Origin: DASQHL01 sp963843685
GTDB taxonomy: Bacteria; Chloroflexota; Dehalococcoidia; DSTF01; JACRBR01
Assembly: GCA_963843685.1 (NCBI GenBank)
Contig: CAWJLO010000010.1
Coordinates: 248,001 to 312,000, forward strand
Length of the DNA stretch: 64,000 bases
Reading direction: 5' to 3'
Shown: positions 9,429-18,035 of the stretch, in pieces
Layout: each line of letters starts with the position of its first letter
How positions within the stretch are numbered: the first letter of the stretch is position 1
Made by a program: the position numbers and the translations under genes
The notes under the pieces: model-generated
The model's input: the letters and a program-made list of their open reading frames with translations, nothing else
What the model was told of the DNA's origin: nothing
Database searches by the model: none

Positions 9429-10736
9429 ATGACCAAGGGCACGCACGAAAAGGCGGCAATCGGTTACTGGTCGGTCGTGTCGATCGCGATCGGCGGGATG
9501 GTGGGCGGCGGCATCTTCGCCGTGCTGGGGCTGGCGGCGGAGCTGGGCGGCGGGGCGACGCCGATCTCGTTCGTGATCGCCGGCGTCGTCGCGCTAGTGA
9601 CGTCGTACTCTTACGCACGGCTGTCGGTCACGTACCCGAGCGGCGGCGGGACGGTCGAGTTCATCAACCGCGCGTTCGGCACGGGGATCGCAGCCGGGGG
9701 GATGAACGTGCTGCTGATCCTCAGCTACATCGTGATGCTCTCGCTCTACGGCGTGGCGTTCGGGAGCTACGCGGCGAGCCTGGCCGGGTTGAGCTCACAT
9801 CCGGTGTGGAAGCACGTCTTCCTCTCGGCGGCGGTGGTCGCGCTGACGGGACTGAACGCCGTCGGCGCGGCAGTGGTGGCGCGGCTCGAGACGTGGATCG
9901 TGGGGTTGAAGCTGGCGATCCTCGTTGTGTTCGTCGCGGCCGGGCTGTGGTCGGTGCACTTCTCGCGGCTCGGGACGACGACGTGGCCGACCGCGCCGAA
10001 GCTGGTCGCGAGCGGGATGATCATCTTCCTGGCGTACGAGGGGTTCGAGCTGATCGCGAACACGGCGGCAGACGTGCGCGACGCGAGCAAGACGTTGCCG
10101 CGGGCGTACTACACGTCGGTGGCGTTCGTGATCCTGCTCTACGCGCTTGTAGCGCTGGTAACGGTCGGGAACCTCTCGGTGGCGGAGATTGCCAAGGCGC
10201 GGGACTACGCGCTGGCGGAGAGTGCCAGGCCGTTCTTCGGAAGCGTGGGGTTCGGGCTGATCGCGGTGGCAGCGATGCTCTCGACGGCTTCGGCGATCAA
10301 CGCGACGCTGTACGGCGCGGCGCGCATCACCTATACGGTGGCGAAAGAGGGACAACTGCCGGAGGCGCTCGACCGGAAGGTGTGGAACCGGCCGATCGAG
10401 GGGTTACTGATCACGTCCGGCGCGACGTTACTCCTGGCGAACCTGTTCAACCTCTCGGGAATCTCCGTCATGGGGAGCGGGGGGTTCCTGATGATCTTCG
10501 CGGCGGTGAACGTGGCGAACGCGCGACTGCACACGGAGACGGGGAGTTCGCGTGTCCTGTCGTGGGCCGGCGCGGTGCTGTGCGTGGCGGCTCTCGCGAT
10601 CCTGATCTGGAACCGCTGGACGACGTCGCTAAGCGAGGTGTGGGTGCTGGTGATCATGGTGGGGCTGGCGTTCGCGATTGAGGTCGGGTACCGAAGATTG
10701 ACCGGGCGAACGCTGAGGCCGGGGCTTGGGGCGTGA
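9429..10736 (+). CDS. APC superfamily amino acid permease
   Basis: 435 residues, about 12 predicted membrane helices. The first helix holds the glycine-rich substrate-binding motif of APC transporters (SIAIGGMVGGGIFAVLG), followed by TPISFVIAGVVALVTSYSYA, and the LAYEGFELIANTAADVRD segment in helix 6. Probably a proton-coupled amino acid or amine symporter in the cytoplasmic membrane. The start at ATG 9429 fits the alignment of helix 1; an ATG further upstream (9387) adds 14 unlikely residues. No clear ribosome binding site is seen. Substrate cannot be predicted. Confidence 0.85.
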   Translation: MTKGTHEKAAIGYWSVVSIAIGGMVGGGIFAVLGLAAELGGGATPISFVIAGVVALVTSYSYARLSVTYPSGGGTVEFINRAFGTGIAAGGMNVLLILSYIVMLSLYGVAFGSYAASLAGLSSHPVWKHVFLSAAVVALTGLNAVGAAVVARLETWIVGLKLAILVVFVAAGLWSVHFSRLGTTTWPTAPKLVASGMIIFLAYEGFELIANTAADVRDASKTLPRAYYTSVAFVILLYALVALVTVGNLSVAEIAKARDYALAESARPFFGSVGFGLIAVAAMLSTASAINATLYGAARITYTVAKEGQLPEALDRKVWNRPIEGLLITSGATLLLANLFNLSGISVMGSGGFLMIFAAVNVANARLHTETGSSRVLSWAGAVLCVAALAILIWNRWTTSLSEVWVLVIMVGLAFAIEVGYRRLTGRTLRPGLGA

Positions 10737-10959
10737 CGTTCGACCTGGCCGCCGGTCCCGACGCCACGTGGTGCGCAGAATCGGGCACGGCGCGCTGCGC
10801 GGGTAGTGGACGACGCACCAAGGGGGCGTCAACACGCGCAACCTTGCGACACCAATTCTCTTGGCGTGTTCTCATCGTCGTCCTCCTAGCTACGCTGCTC
10901 GTCGCGCGGCTGTCATGATGGAGGAGGCCGAGGCGCCGCAACCAAAGGACTTCAACACC

Positions 10960-11925
10960 ATGCCGGAAGCGCAGCGCAGCCGGGCCGTCGCGCTTCGAGT
11001 CGAGCGACTGACGAAGCGCTTCGGGGAGCGGGTGGCGTTCGAGGACCTGAGCTTCAGCGTCGGCGCCGGGCAGGTCTTCGGATTCCTGGGGCCGAACGGG
11101 GCGGGGAAGACGACGACGGTGCGGACGCTGGGGACGCTGATCAGCCCGACGTCCGGCGAGGCGGAAGTGGCCGGGATCGCGCTCGGCAAGGAGCACGCCG
11201 AGGAGATCCGCCAGCGCATCAGCATCATGACGGAAGCGGGCGGGTTGTACCTGCGACTGACGGTCTTCGAGAACCTCGAGTTCTTTGCGGGGCTGTACGG
11301 CGTGACGGATGCGGGCGCGCGCATCGCAGCGTCACTTGAAGCCGTCGGCTTGAGCAGCCGGGCGCGCGACGTTGCGGGCACGCTCTCGAAAGGGCTGCGG
11401 CAGCGCGCGGCGCTCGCGCGCAGTCTGCTGAGCGAGCCGAGTGTGCTGTTTCTCGACGAGCCCACCTCCGGCCTCGACCCGGAGGCGACGGTTGAGGTGC
11501 ACGAGCTGATCAACGGGCTCCGGCAGCGCGGCGTGACGATCTTCCTCACCACGCACCGGCTCGAGGAAGCGGAGCGCCTGTGCGACGTGGTGGCGATCAT
11601 CAACACGCGGCTGCTGACGACGGGCACGCCGGACGAGCTGCGGAAGCGGCTATTCTCGGCTGAGGTGGAGGTGCGTACGGGAGCGCCGCTCGACGGCGCG
11701 GACACGCTCTTCCGGTCGATCGCGGGAGTGCGGGACTGGCGGGTGGACGGGGACGGCGCGTACAGGCTGTCGGTGAACGACGCGGCCGCGGTGACGCCGG
11801 CGCTCGCGCGGGCACTGGTCGCGGCGGGGGCGGACATCCTTGGGCTCGCGGAGGCGCGACGGAGCCTGGAGGACGTGTACCTGAAGCTCATCCACGATGA
11901 CGCGGACGAGGAGGCGGCATCGTGA
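10960..11925 (+). CDS. ABC transporter ATP-binding protein (NatA/CcmA-like)
   Basis: 321 residues. Walker A GPNGAGKTTT, Q-loop region QRISIMTEAGGLYLRLT, signature TLSKGLRQRAALARSL, Walker B VLFLDEPTSGLDPE and the switch histidine TTHRLEE are all intact. A C-terminal extension of about 90 residues follows the nucleotide-binding domain. It pairs with the permease overlapping its stop codon and probably drives export of a drug, lipid or ion. The start at 10960 is preceded by AAAGGAC; ATGs at 10915 and 10918 are alternatives, with TACGCT at 10891 as a possible -10 box. Confidence 0.88.
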   Translation: MPEAQRSRAVALRVERLTKRFGERVAFEDLSFSVGAGQVFGFLGPNGAGKTTTVRTLGTLISPTSGEAEVAGIALGKEHAEEIRQRISIMTEAGGLYLRLTVFENLEFFAGLYGVTDAGARIAASLEAVGLSSRARDVAGTLSKGLRQRAALARSLLSEPSVLFLDEPTSGLDPEATVEVHELINGLRQRGVTIFLTTHRLEEAERLCDVVAIINTRLLTTGTPDELRKRLFSAEVEVRTGAPLDGADTLFRSIAGVRDWRVDGDGAYRLSVNDAAAVTPALARALVAAGADILGLAEARRSLEDVYLKLIHDDADEEAAS

Positions 11926-12656
11926 ATGCGAGTCAGCGCCGGATCGTGGCCGTCGTGCGGAAGGAGTTCCGCGAGTATCGGCGCAACCGCTTCATCCTGG
12001 GGACCAGCGTGGTCCTGCCGGCGTTCTTCGTGGTCCTGCCGCTGGTCCAACTGTTCTCGGTCGCAGGGTCCGCGTCGCCTGAGGCGCTGCGTGCGCTTGC
12101 AAACAGCGCGGAGCTGATGATGCTCATCGTCCCGATCACGCTGCCGACGGCGATCGCCGCGTACTCGGTGATTGGCGAGCGAGACCAAGCGACGCTGGAA
12201 CCGCTGCTGACGACGCCGATCACGGAACGCGAGTTGATCGTCGGGAAGGCGATCGCGGCGATCGTGCCGGCGGTGATCATGGCGTACGGGGTGGCGGTGG
12301 CGTTCGCCGTGGCGGTGCGCATCCAGGACAACGCGATCGTGGTCTCGGCCGTGTTCGACGCGTCGCGGATCGTCGGGCAGATCCTGTTCGTGCCGCTGCT
12401 CGCGGCCTGGGCAACGTGGGTGGCGATGGCGGTGTCGACACGCTCAGGCGACGTGCGCGTCGCGCAGCAGCTCTCGACCTTGGGGAGCCTGCCGATGCTG
12501 GGCGTGACGGCGCTGTTCGCGTTCCGGGTGCTTACGCCGTCCGTGCCGCTCGCCGTGGTGATGGCGGTGCTGCTGTTCGTGATCGACTCGCTGGCCTGGC
12601 GCGTCGTGTCGGCGATGTTCGACCGGGAGGCGCTGGTGTCGCGGTACGGGAGCTAG
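11922..12656 (+). CDS. ABC-2 type transporter permease
   Basis: 244 residues with six hydrophobic segments; an N-terminal cytoplasmic VVRKEFREYRRNRFILGTS precedes the first helix, and SVIGERDQATLEPLLTTPIT is the conserved cytoplasmic loop of ABC-2 exporters of the NatB type. The GTG start overlaps the stop codon of the ATPase gene by 4 nt (GTGA), so the two are translationally coupled and form one exporter. The substrate is unknown. Confidence 0.85.
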   Translation: MNASQRRIVAVVRKEFREYRRNRFILGTSVVLPAFFVVLPLVQLFSVAGSASPEALRALANSAELMMLIVPITLPTAIAAYSVIGERDQATLEPLLTTPITERELIVGKAIAAIVPAVIMAYGVAVAFAVAVRIQDNAIVVSAVFDASRIVGQILFVPLLAAWATWVAMAVSTRSGDVRVAQQLSTLGSLPMLGVTALFAFRVLTPSVPLAVVMAVLLFVIDSLAWRVVSAMFDREALVSRYGS

Positions 12657-12687
12657 GTGGGGAGCGATCTTCCGCCGCGTGGAAGTG

Positions 12688-12762
12688 TGGTACCCCCGAC
12701 AGGACTCGAACCTGTGCTTCTAGCTCCGGAGGCTAGCGCTCTATCCGCTGAGCTACGGGGGC
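12688..12762 (-). tRNA. tRNA-Arg (anticodon CCG)
   Basis: The minus strand folds as a standard cloverleaf: acceptor GCCCCCG pairing with CGGGGGT (G1-U72 wobble), D-arm with AGCTCAGCGGATAGAGC, anticodon stem CTAGC/GCTAG around the loop CTCCGGA (anticodon CCG, codon CGG), T-arm with TTCGAGT, and an encoded 3' CCA. It lies between the ABC permease and the cyclophilin gene. Confidence 0.95.
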
Positions 12763-12998
12763 ATGCGCCGGAACGTATGGTCACTATACGGGGCGCGGGC
12801 ACGGCGGGCCAAACGGGGCGGGCGGCGGATGCGTGTTGGGTGCGCGGTCAGCTGACGAAGCATCGACACCCTCGCGATCCCGGGAGCATCGTCCTGTCAA
12901 GGGCGGGTAGTGACGACACGCGACGGACAGCGCGCGATGCAATCGGCGGCGACGCGCAGCGTTGTTGATTGGGACGCCGTGGCCGGGCAGCCGGGCAA

Positions 12999-13008
12999 CT
13001 GTTATGCT
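12999..13008 (+). promoter_or_regulatory. probable extended -10 promoter of the cyclophilin gene
   Basis: TGTTATGCT is an extended -10 box (TGN followed by TATGCT at 13003-13008) with no good -35. Transcription would begin near 13015, giving a leader of about 25 nt that contains the GAAGAGAGAG ribosome binding site before the ATG at 13039. Confidence 0.4.
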
Positions 13009-13038
13009 GAGTCATCCCAATTTCTGAAGAGAGAGTCG

Positions 13039-13869
13039 ATGCCACGTAAGAAACAGACGGTACAGAAGCAGCGTCGCCGGAAGATCTATCGAACGGAGGA
13101 CACTGCCAGCGAAGCCGCGGCGGTGAAGCCAAAGGGCGCCTTCCGGATCTTCTCGAACTACAAGTTGTTCGCTGTCATCGGCGCGGTGGGGCTCGTCGGA
13201 GGGCTGGGGCTGTCGGCGTATCTATCGGGGCACAGCAACCCGTCTTCATCGTCGGCCGCACAGGTGCGCGGACAGGGCGTGATCAGACAGACGCCGGAGG
13301 CCGGCGGCACGAGCACGACGGGGTCGCAGAGCGAGATCAAGCAGTACCAGGCGGCGCCGCCGATGACGATCGACCCGAACAAGACGTACACGGCGACGAT
13401 CAAGACGGAGAAGGGCGACGTGGTCGTGCAGCTGCTGCCGAAGGACGCGCCAGAGACGGTGAACAACTTCGTCTTCCTAGCGAACGACCATTTCTACGAC
13501 GGCGTGACGTTCTATCGGGTGGTGACGGACCCGAAGACGAACCAGCTCGTCTTCGCCCAGGCGGGCGATCCGACGGGGACGGGCGTGGGCGGGCCGGGCT
13601 ACGACCTGCCGCCGGAGCAGACGAGCGTGCCGTTCACGGCGGGGGTGCTGGCGATGGCGAAGCCGAACGAGGCAGGCGCCCAGAACAACGGCAGCCAGTT
13701 CTTCTTCACGCTCCAGGACGAGCCGACGCTGGAGGGGAAGGACACGGTGTTCGGCAAGGTGGTCTCGGGTCTGGACGTGCTCAGGAGCCTGACGCCGCGC
13801 GACGCGCAGCAGCAGAAGGACCCGCCGCCGGGCACGCGGATCGACTCGATCACGATCAGCGAGTCGTAG
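13039..13869 (+). CDS. membrane-anchored peptidyl-prolyl cis-trans isomerase (cyclophilin type)
   Basis: 276 residues. A basic N-terminus (MPRKKQTVQKQRRRKIYR) and one transmembrane segment (about residues 46-65, LFAVIGAVGLVGGLGLSAYL) anchor it with the catalytic part outside. After a Ser/Gly/Gln linker the cyclophilin domain runs from about residue 113: ATIKTEKGDVVVQLLPKDAP, VNNFVFLANDHFYDGVTFYR, then FAQAGDPTGTGVGGPGY, AMAKPNEAGAQNNGSQFFF, and KDTVFGKVVSGLDVL. The F-x-R and Q-F-F-F residues of the active site are present (TFYRVV). Probably folds exported proteins. A strong terminator follows at 13894, and a minus-strand riboswitch converges on the gene. Confidence 0.9.
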   Translation: MPRKKQTVQKQRRRKIYRTEDTASEAAAVKPKGAFRIFSNYKLFAVIGAVGLVGGLGLSAYLSGHSNPSSSSAAQVRGQGVIRQTPEAGGTSTTGSQSEIKQYQAAPPMTIDPNKTYTATIKTEKGDVVVQLLPKDAPETVNNFVFLANDHFYDGVTFYRVVTDPKTNQLVFAQAGDPTGTGVGGPGYDLPPEQTSVPFTAGVLAMAKPNEAGAQNNGSQFFFTLQDEPTLEGKDTVFGKVVSGLDVLRSLTPRDAQQQKDPPPGTRIDSITISES

Positions 13870-13893
13870 TCCAAGACGAAGGCAAGACCAAGC

Positions 13894-13925
13894 AAAAGGC
13901 CGCCGGACAAGTCCGGCGGCCTTTT
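13894..13925. terminator. bidirectional rho-independent terminator
   Basis: A perfect 15-bp inverted repeat (AAAAGGCCGCCGGAC / GTCCGGCGGCCTTTT) with a two-base loop ends in T4 on each strand. It closes the cyclophilin gene and would also stop any minus-strand read-through from the riboswitch region. Confidence 0.9.
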
Positions 13926-13976
13926 GCCGTTGGAGGAGGAGGCTGTATCTCGATATCCAATTTCGCGAGAGAGAAC

Positions 13977-14006
13977 AAAATCCGGCCGAAGGCGTGCCCT
14001 GGCCGG
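13977..14006 (-). terminator. terminator hairpin behind the c-di-AMP riboswitch
   Basis: On the minus strand CCGGCC-(loop)-GGCCGG is followed by ATTTTGTT, about 14 nt after the riboswitch 3' end. This is the position and form of a riboswitch expression platform that ends transcription. Confidence 0.7.
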
Positions 14007-14019
14007 TGCCCTCTCCCTC

Positions 14020-14141
14020 TTATGCCTGCGGGGTTAGCTGACGGGTTCGGCTCAAGGAAGTTCGCCTACGCACCTTACGATGCGATTCACCCCGGGAAAT
14101 CTGGTTCCCCCGCCTCGCGAAACGTGCGCGAGTTAGGCTCT
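14020..14141 (-). ncRNA. cyclic di-AMP riboswitch (ydaO/yuaA class), with no downstream gene
   Basis: The minus strand carries the conserved blocks of the ydaO/yuaA riboswitch in the right order: GCCTAACTCGCG at the 5' P1 arm, GGGGGAACC, GGGGTGAATCGC, GTAGGCGAACTTCCTTGAGC, then CCGAACCCGTCAGCTAACCC and CGCAGGC at the 3' P1 arm. In other bacteria it senses c-di-AMP and shuts off genes for cell-wall hydrolases, potassium or osmolyte transport. Here the 3' side leads into a terminator (13977-14006), a second terminator (13894-13925), and then the antisense strand of the cyclophilin gene; no minus-strand reading frame follows. A promoter lies just upstream at 14158-14186. It looks like a stand-alone regulatory RNA of about 175 nt, or a riboswitch that lost its gene. 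Confidence 0.9.
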
Positions 14142-14157
14142 ATTCAGTTGTGGTGAC

Positions 14158-14186
14158 ACCATAATGCGCGGGTCCGGAAAAGTCAA
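14158..14186 (-). promoter_or_regulatory. probable sigma70-type promoter of the c-di-AMP riboswitch RNA
   Basis: On the minus strand TTGACT is separated by exactly 17 nt from TATGGT. Transcription would start near 14151, about 10 nt before the first paired riboswitch bases. It lies in the 84 nt between the stop codon of the GH36 gene and the riboswitch, so the RNA need not depend on operon read-through. Confidence 0.6.
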
Positions 14187-14224
14187 CGCGCGCGCTGCTT
14201 CACGGCGTGTTACGGATCGAAAAA

Positions 14225-16589
14225 TCAGGAAGATCCCATGGAGATGACGAGCCGTGACGGCGCATCGACAGCGACGTCGCACAGCGCGGCGTCGCCCTGT
14301 GCCCGGAGCGTGACCGGCGCACCGTCGAGCATCGCCCGGCGCGCGACGCGACCGTCCGTGGCCACGAAGAGACGTCGCGTACGGCGGCCGACGGGCGCCA
14401 GTTCGATCGAGAGTTCGCTTGATGCCTCGTCCCAGCTCTGGCTTGTTATGTCGAGTATTCCGCCGCCGACGTGCGCGGACGTGCCGACGATGCGTGGGCG
14501 GCGATCGGCCGGGCGGAGCGACACGAGGCGGCAGCCGTGCGGCTCCACGGACGAGAACGAGAGCGAGCCCTCAACGACGCCGAGGTAACGCTCGTCCCAC
14601 CACTCGAACGCGTGCCACCTCCCTTCCGGCAGCGGCAGCTCGCGGTCGCCGGCGACGTCGTCGAAGTTGAACAGCGCGACGAGGCGCAGCGGGTCGAAGT
14701 CGCGGTCATCGACATACTCACAACACTCGGGCATGTCGCGCTCCATGAGGTCGAGCGGGATCGCCGGGCGCGGGAGCGGCGGCAGGAGCGCGGAGATGAT
14801 CGACAGGCGCTCAGGGGGCAGCTTCACGAGGTCGTCGCTTGAGAGCAGCATGCCGGCGGAGACGGCGATGGCCGTGGCGAGCGTGCGGGTTTCGGTCAGC
14901 GTCAGCTTCGTGAAATCGGTGCGCACCATGAGGCAGTCCGGGTCGTTGGCCCAGAGGCGTCCGTGCATCCACGAGCGCTGGAGCGTGCTGCGGATAGCGG
15001 CTTCGGCGCTGAGGGGCTCGTCGGCGTGGCGGGGACGCGGATGGGGAGCCTGGCGCTCCTCGCGCGTCATCATGCGCCAGAACGGGGCGACGTCGGGGCC
15101 GATGCGGTTGCCGTCGAAGACACCGACGGACGGCGCCATGAGCGAACCGCAGCCGAGGATGAAGCGCGAAGGACCGACGCCCTCCCGGACGGCGGCGAGC
15201 GCGTCGCGATAAGCGCGGACGCGCGTGGTGGCGGCGTGGCGGCGTCCGGCGATCGCGGCGGCGAAGAGGAAGTCGATCTTGACGTAGTCGTAGCCCCAGC
15301 CGTCGCAGACCTCGTGGAAGAGCCGCGTGAGCCAGGCACGGGCGTCGGGGTGCGAGCCGTCGAGCGCGTAGTTGCGGCGGCTCCAGTTGTGCTGGGCGAC
15401 GATGGGCTCGCCGGCGGTGTCGCGGACGACCCAGTCGGGGTGTTCGGCGAAGGTGCGCGAGGACTCGGCGAGGAGGAACGGGGCGAGCCAGAGGCCGGGG
15501 GTGTAGCCGGCGCGCTTGACCTCGGACGCGAGCCAGGCCATGCCGTGCGGGAACTTTTCGTTCGGCGTGAGCCAGTCGCCGATGTCGGCCTGGTAGCCGT
15601 CGTCGATCTGGACGGTCTGCACGGGCAGCTCACGGCGGTGCTGCTCGAGGAAGCGGAGGTTGCGGACGACGTCGTCCTCGGTGACGTTGGTGTAGAAGTA
15701 GTACCAGGAGCACCAGCCGGCCGGTGTGACAGCGGGCGCGCGTCCGCTCGTGGGGCGGGCGTCCATCATGCGGCCGAGGGCGTCGCCGTAGCGGGCCAGC
15801 TGGTCGTTCGGGGTGGCCGGTGAGGTCGACGGCGACCCACTCCGACCAGAGCGTGTCGCCGGGGGCGACGGCGAGGCCGTCGGCCAGGCAGCGGGCATCG
15901 ACCAGGCGCGCGGGGGCATCGACGAACACCTGGGTCATGAGATCGCGGGCGGTGACGCAGCCGGCGAGGATCGAGCGGCCGGCAGCCGGGTCGTAGAGGA
16001 CGGCGACGTCGTCGGAGGCGAAGCGGCCGGGCTCGGACTGCGGGGGCTCGGGGGAGAGGACGGTGGGGGCGCTGCGGACATCGTGCTGGGCGCCGCCGAA
16101 CGAGAGCGTAGGCGACCAGGACTGCCAGCCGTTGCGCCAGATGCGGAGATCCGCGGGGTCCGACGCGAGGCGGAGCCTTCCACGCGGTTCCGCCGGGGTC
16201 TCGAAGACGTGCAGCGCGTGAATGAGGAGCGGGGACGCGCGCTCGTTGGTGACGCCGACGCGGGTCAGGCAGAACGGATGGGCGTCGTAGACGACTACCT
16301 CGCGTCGCAACCGGACGCCGCGGCGCGGCAGGGTGGACGTGAGGGCGATGGACCGCCCCTTGCCGAGCGCGTCTTCGTGCGCGCGCTGGTCGTAGTCGCA
16401 GCGCTCGAATTGCAGCGGAGGCTCGCCGACCGGCTCGATCCAGGCGAGCGCGCGCTCGGCGGGGCGAAAGGCACCGTCGAGGGCAACGGGCGAGATCGCG
16501 CCGTCGTCCTGGCGCGTCTCGACACGGAGCCAGTCGTCCTGGAGCCAGGGGCCGTTACGGCCGAGGCCGGAGGTGGTGGGAGCAGGCAC
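14225..16589 (-). CDS. alpha-galactosidase-type glycoside hydrolase (GH36; frame interrupted)
   Basis: About 787 residues, the usual length for GH36. An N-terminal beta-sandwich contains RIWRNGWQSWSPT; the frame breaks near 15815 in an ACCGGCCACCCC stretch and resumes with NDQLARYGDALGRMM. The catalytic barrel has TPAGWCSWYYFYTNVTEDD, VQTVQIDDGYQADIGDWL, GLWLAPFLLAESS, and the nucleophile motif YVKIDFLF; the aspartate in RIGPDVAPFW fits the acid/base. A C-terminal beta domain follows. It probably removes terminal alpha-galactosyl residues from oligosaccharides; no signal peptide is seen. The GTG start at 16589 has CTGGAGG upstream and lies 2 nt after the DUF421 stop. Last gene of the apgM operon. 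Confidence 0.82.
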
Positions 16590-16590
16590 G

Positions 16591-17124
16591 CTAGTTGCCT
16601 CCAGGGCGCGTGGCGCGGACGCGGTGGCGTGTGCGCACCGTGTTTGTCCCTGCGGGCACGATGCTGATCGTGCCATCGATCTCGAGGACGGCCATCTGGA
16701 CGTGAGAGGCGTCAGCGAAGCCGTGCTCGCGGATCGCCTGGAGCACGAGGTCATCGTCGAGACCGGCGCGGCGGATGTGATCCTCGAGCAGGGCGCCGTG
16801 GTTGATGAGGAGCACCGAGCGGCCTTCGATCGCGCGTCGCCACCACGGCAGGCGATCGGTGAGGAAGGCAGTGGCGCGGTTCATGACAAGGAGCGTCGCG
16901 GCGGCGGTGACGCCGCCGAGAATGGTGACGTCCGGGCCGACCATGGCGTTCTGGACGGCGTTGGCGATGAGGAGAACGAGGACGAGATCGAACGGCGTCA
17001 TCTGGCCGAGTTGGCGGGCGCCGGTGAGGCGCATGCCGACGATGATGGCGACGTAGATGATGGCGGTGCGATAGACGATCTGCCAGTAGGGCGCGTGGAC
17101 GCCAAAGACGTCGGCGACGCTCAT
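16591..17124 (-). CDS. DUF421 (YetF-like) membrane protein
   Basis: 177 residues: three N-terminal transmembrane segments (IVYRTAIIYVAIIVGMRLTG, RQLGQMTPFDLVLVLLIANA, VTAAATLLVMNRATAFL) and a cytoplasmic domain with GRSVLLINHGALLEDHIRRA, DDLVLQAIREHGFADASHV and LEIDGTISIVP. These match YetF/YdfR-type DUF421 proteins, which form oligomeric membrane assemblies of unclear function linked in Bacillus to sporulation or stress. Overlapped closely by neighbours on both sides in the operon. Confidence 0.85.
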   Translation of the reverse strand: MSVADVFGVHAPYWQIVYRTAIIYVAIIVGMRLTGARQLGQMTPFDLVLVLLIANAVQNAMVGPDVTILGGVTAAATLLVMNRATAFLTDRLPWWRRAIEGRSVLLINHGALLEDHIRRAGLDDDLVLQAIREHGFADASHVQMAVLEIDGTISIVPAGTNTVRTRHRVRATRPGGN

Positions 17125-17128
17125 GGCG

Positions 17129-18035
17129 CTATCGCCAGCCGCCGAACCGGATGAGGGTGCCCTCGCTGCCCTTCTTGAGACGCGCGATGGCGCGCGGATC
17201 GAGGGGGCGGTCGTAGTCGCGGCCGGCCTGCGTCTGGCGGAAGCCGAGCTTCACGTAGAGGCGAATGGCGGCGGCGTTGTCTTCGTCGGTGCGAAGGTCG
17301 AGGGTCTGCGCGCCGTCGGCGAAGAGGCGTTTCGCGACGCGGGCGGTGAGGGCTTCGACCGATCCCCCGGCCGCGGAACTCGTCCGAGACGGCGAGGATG
17401 GAGAGATAGCCCATGCCGCTATCGTCGACGGGGCGGAAGAGCGCGAAGCCGGCGTTGCGCGAGCCGACGGTCGCCATGAGCACCTGCTCGCCGGCCTTGA
17501 GGTTGGCGCGCATCGCCACCGTGGAGATGGGGGTGGCGGGGAAGCACTCGTCATCGATGCGGACGATCTCGGGGAGGTCACGCAGCGTGCCTTCGCGGAA
17601 CTTCACGCCGGGCGCGGTCGTCCGGGGCAGGGGCGACTTGCGGTCGAGCGAGAAGAGAAGCCACGAGCGGAAGGGGGCGAACCAGAGGCTCTTGAGGATG
17701 GGCTCGATGGCGGGGCGGGACGGGTTGTGAGTGAGGCGGAACGAGGCGTTTTGCGCGTCAGGGTAAGCGCGCCGGAGCCGCGGCAGGAGCTGGACGAGCA
17801 TCGGCTCGAAATGGTCGATGAAGGCGCGGTCACTGTTGAAGGAGTAGGCCAAGGCGCCGCCTTCGAGGCCGACGAGCAGGTTGCCGTTGCGCTCGATCAG
17901 GAGCTCGGGATGTTTCGAGCCGGCGCGGGCGACAGCGTTGCGGCTCCAGGCGGAGCTGAGCGCTTCGCGCGTGATCAGGTCGTAGAGGCTCGGTCCGACA
18001 GGGGCAGCGATGCGACGAAGGGGTTTGATCGCCAT
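17129..18035 (-). CDS. GNAT family N-acetyltransferase (frame interrupted)
   Basis: About 301 residues. The N-terminal half (LYDLITREALSSAWSR) is unlike ordinary GNAT folds and may be a degenerate second acetyltransferase domain. The C-terminal GNAT core has FREGTLRDLPEIVRIDDECF, GMGYLSILAVSDEFRGRG (acetyl-CoA pyrophosphate loop), then EALTARVAKRLFADGAQTLD, TDEDNAAAIRLYVKLGF. One extra base in the CCCCC run at 17364-17368 breaks the frame at the R-G-x-G loop. Fifth gene of the apgM operon, starting directly after the dapF stop codon. The substrate is unknown. Confidence 0.8.

Noticed and set aside
13599..13910. Minus-strand frame of 103 codons as the gene controlled by the c-di-AMP riboswitch
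   Set aside because: It begins inside the terminator and is the exact antisense of the cyclophilin gene, with no ribosome binding site or recognisable protein features.
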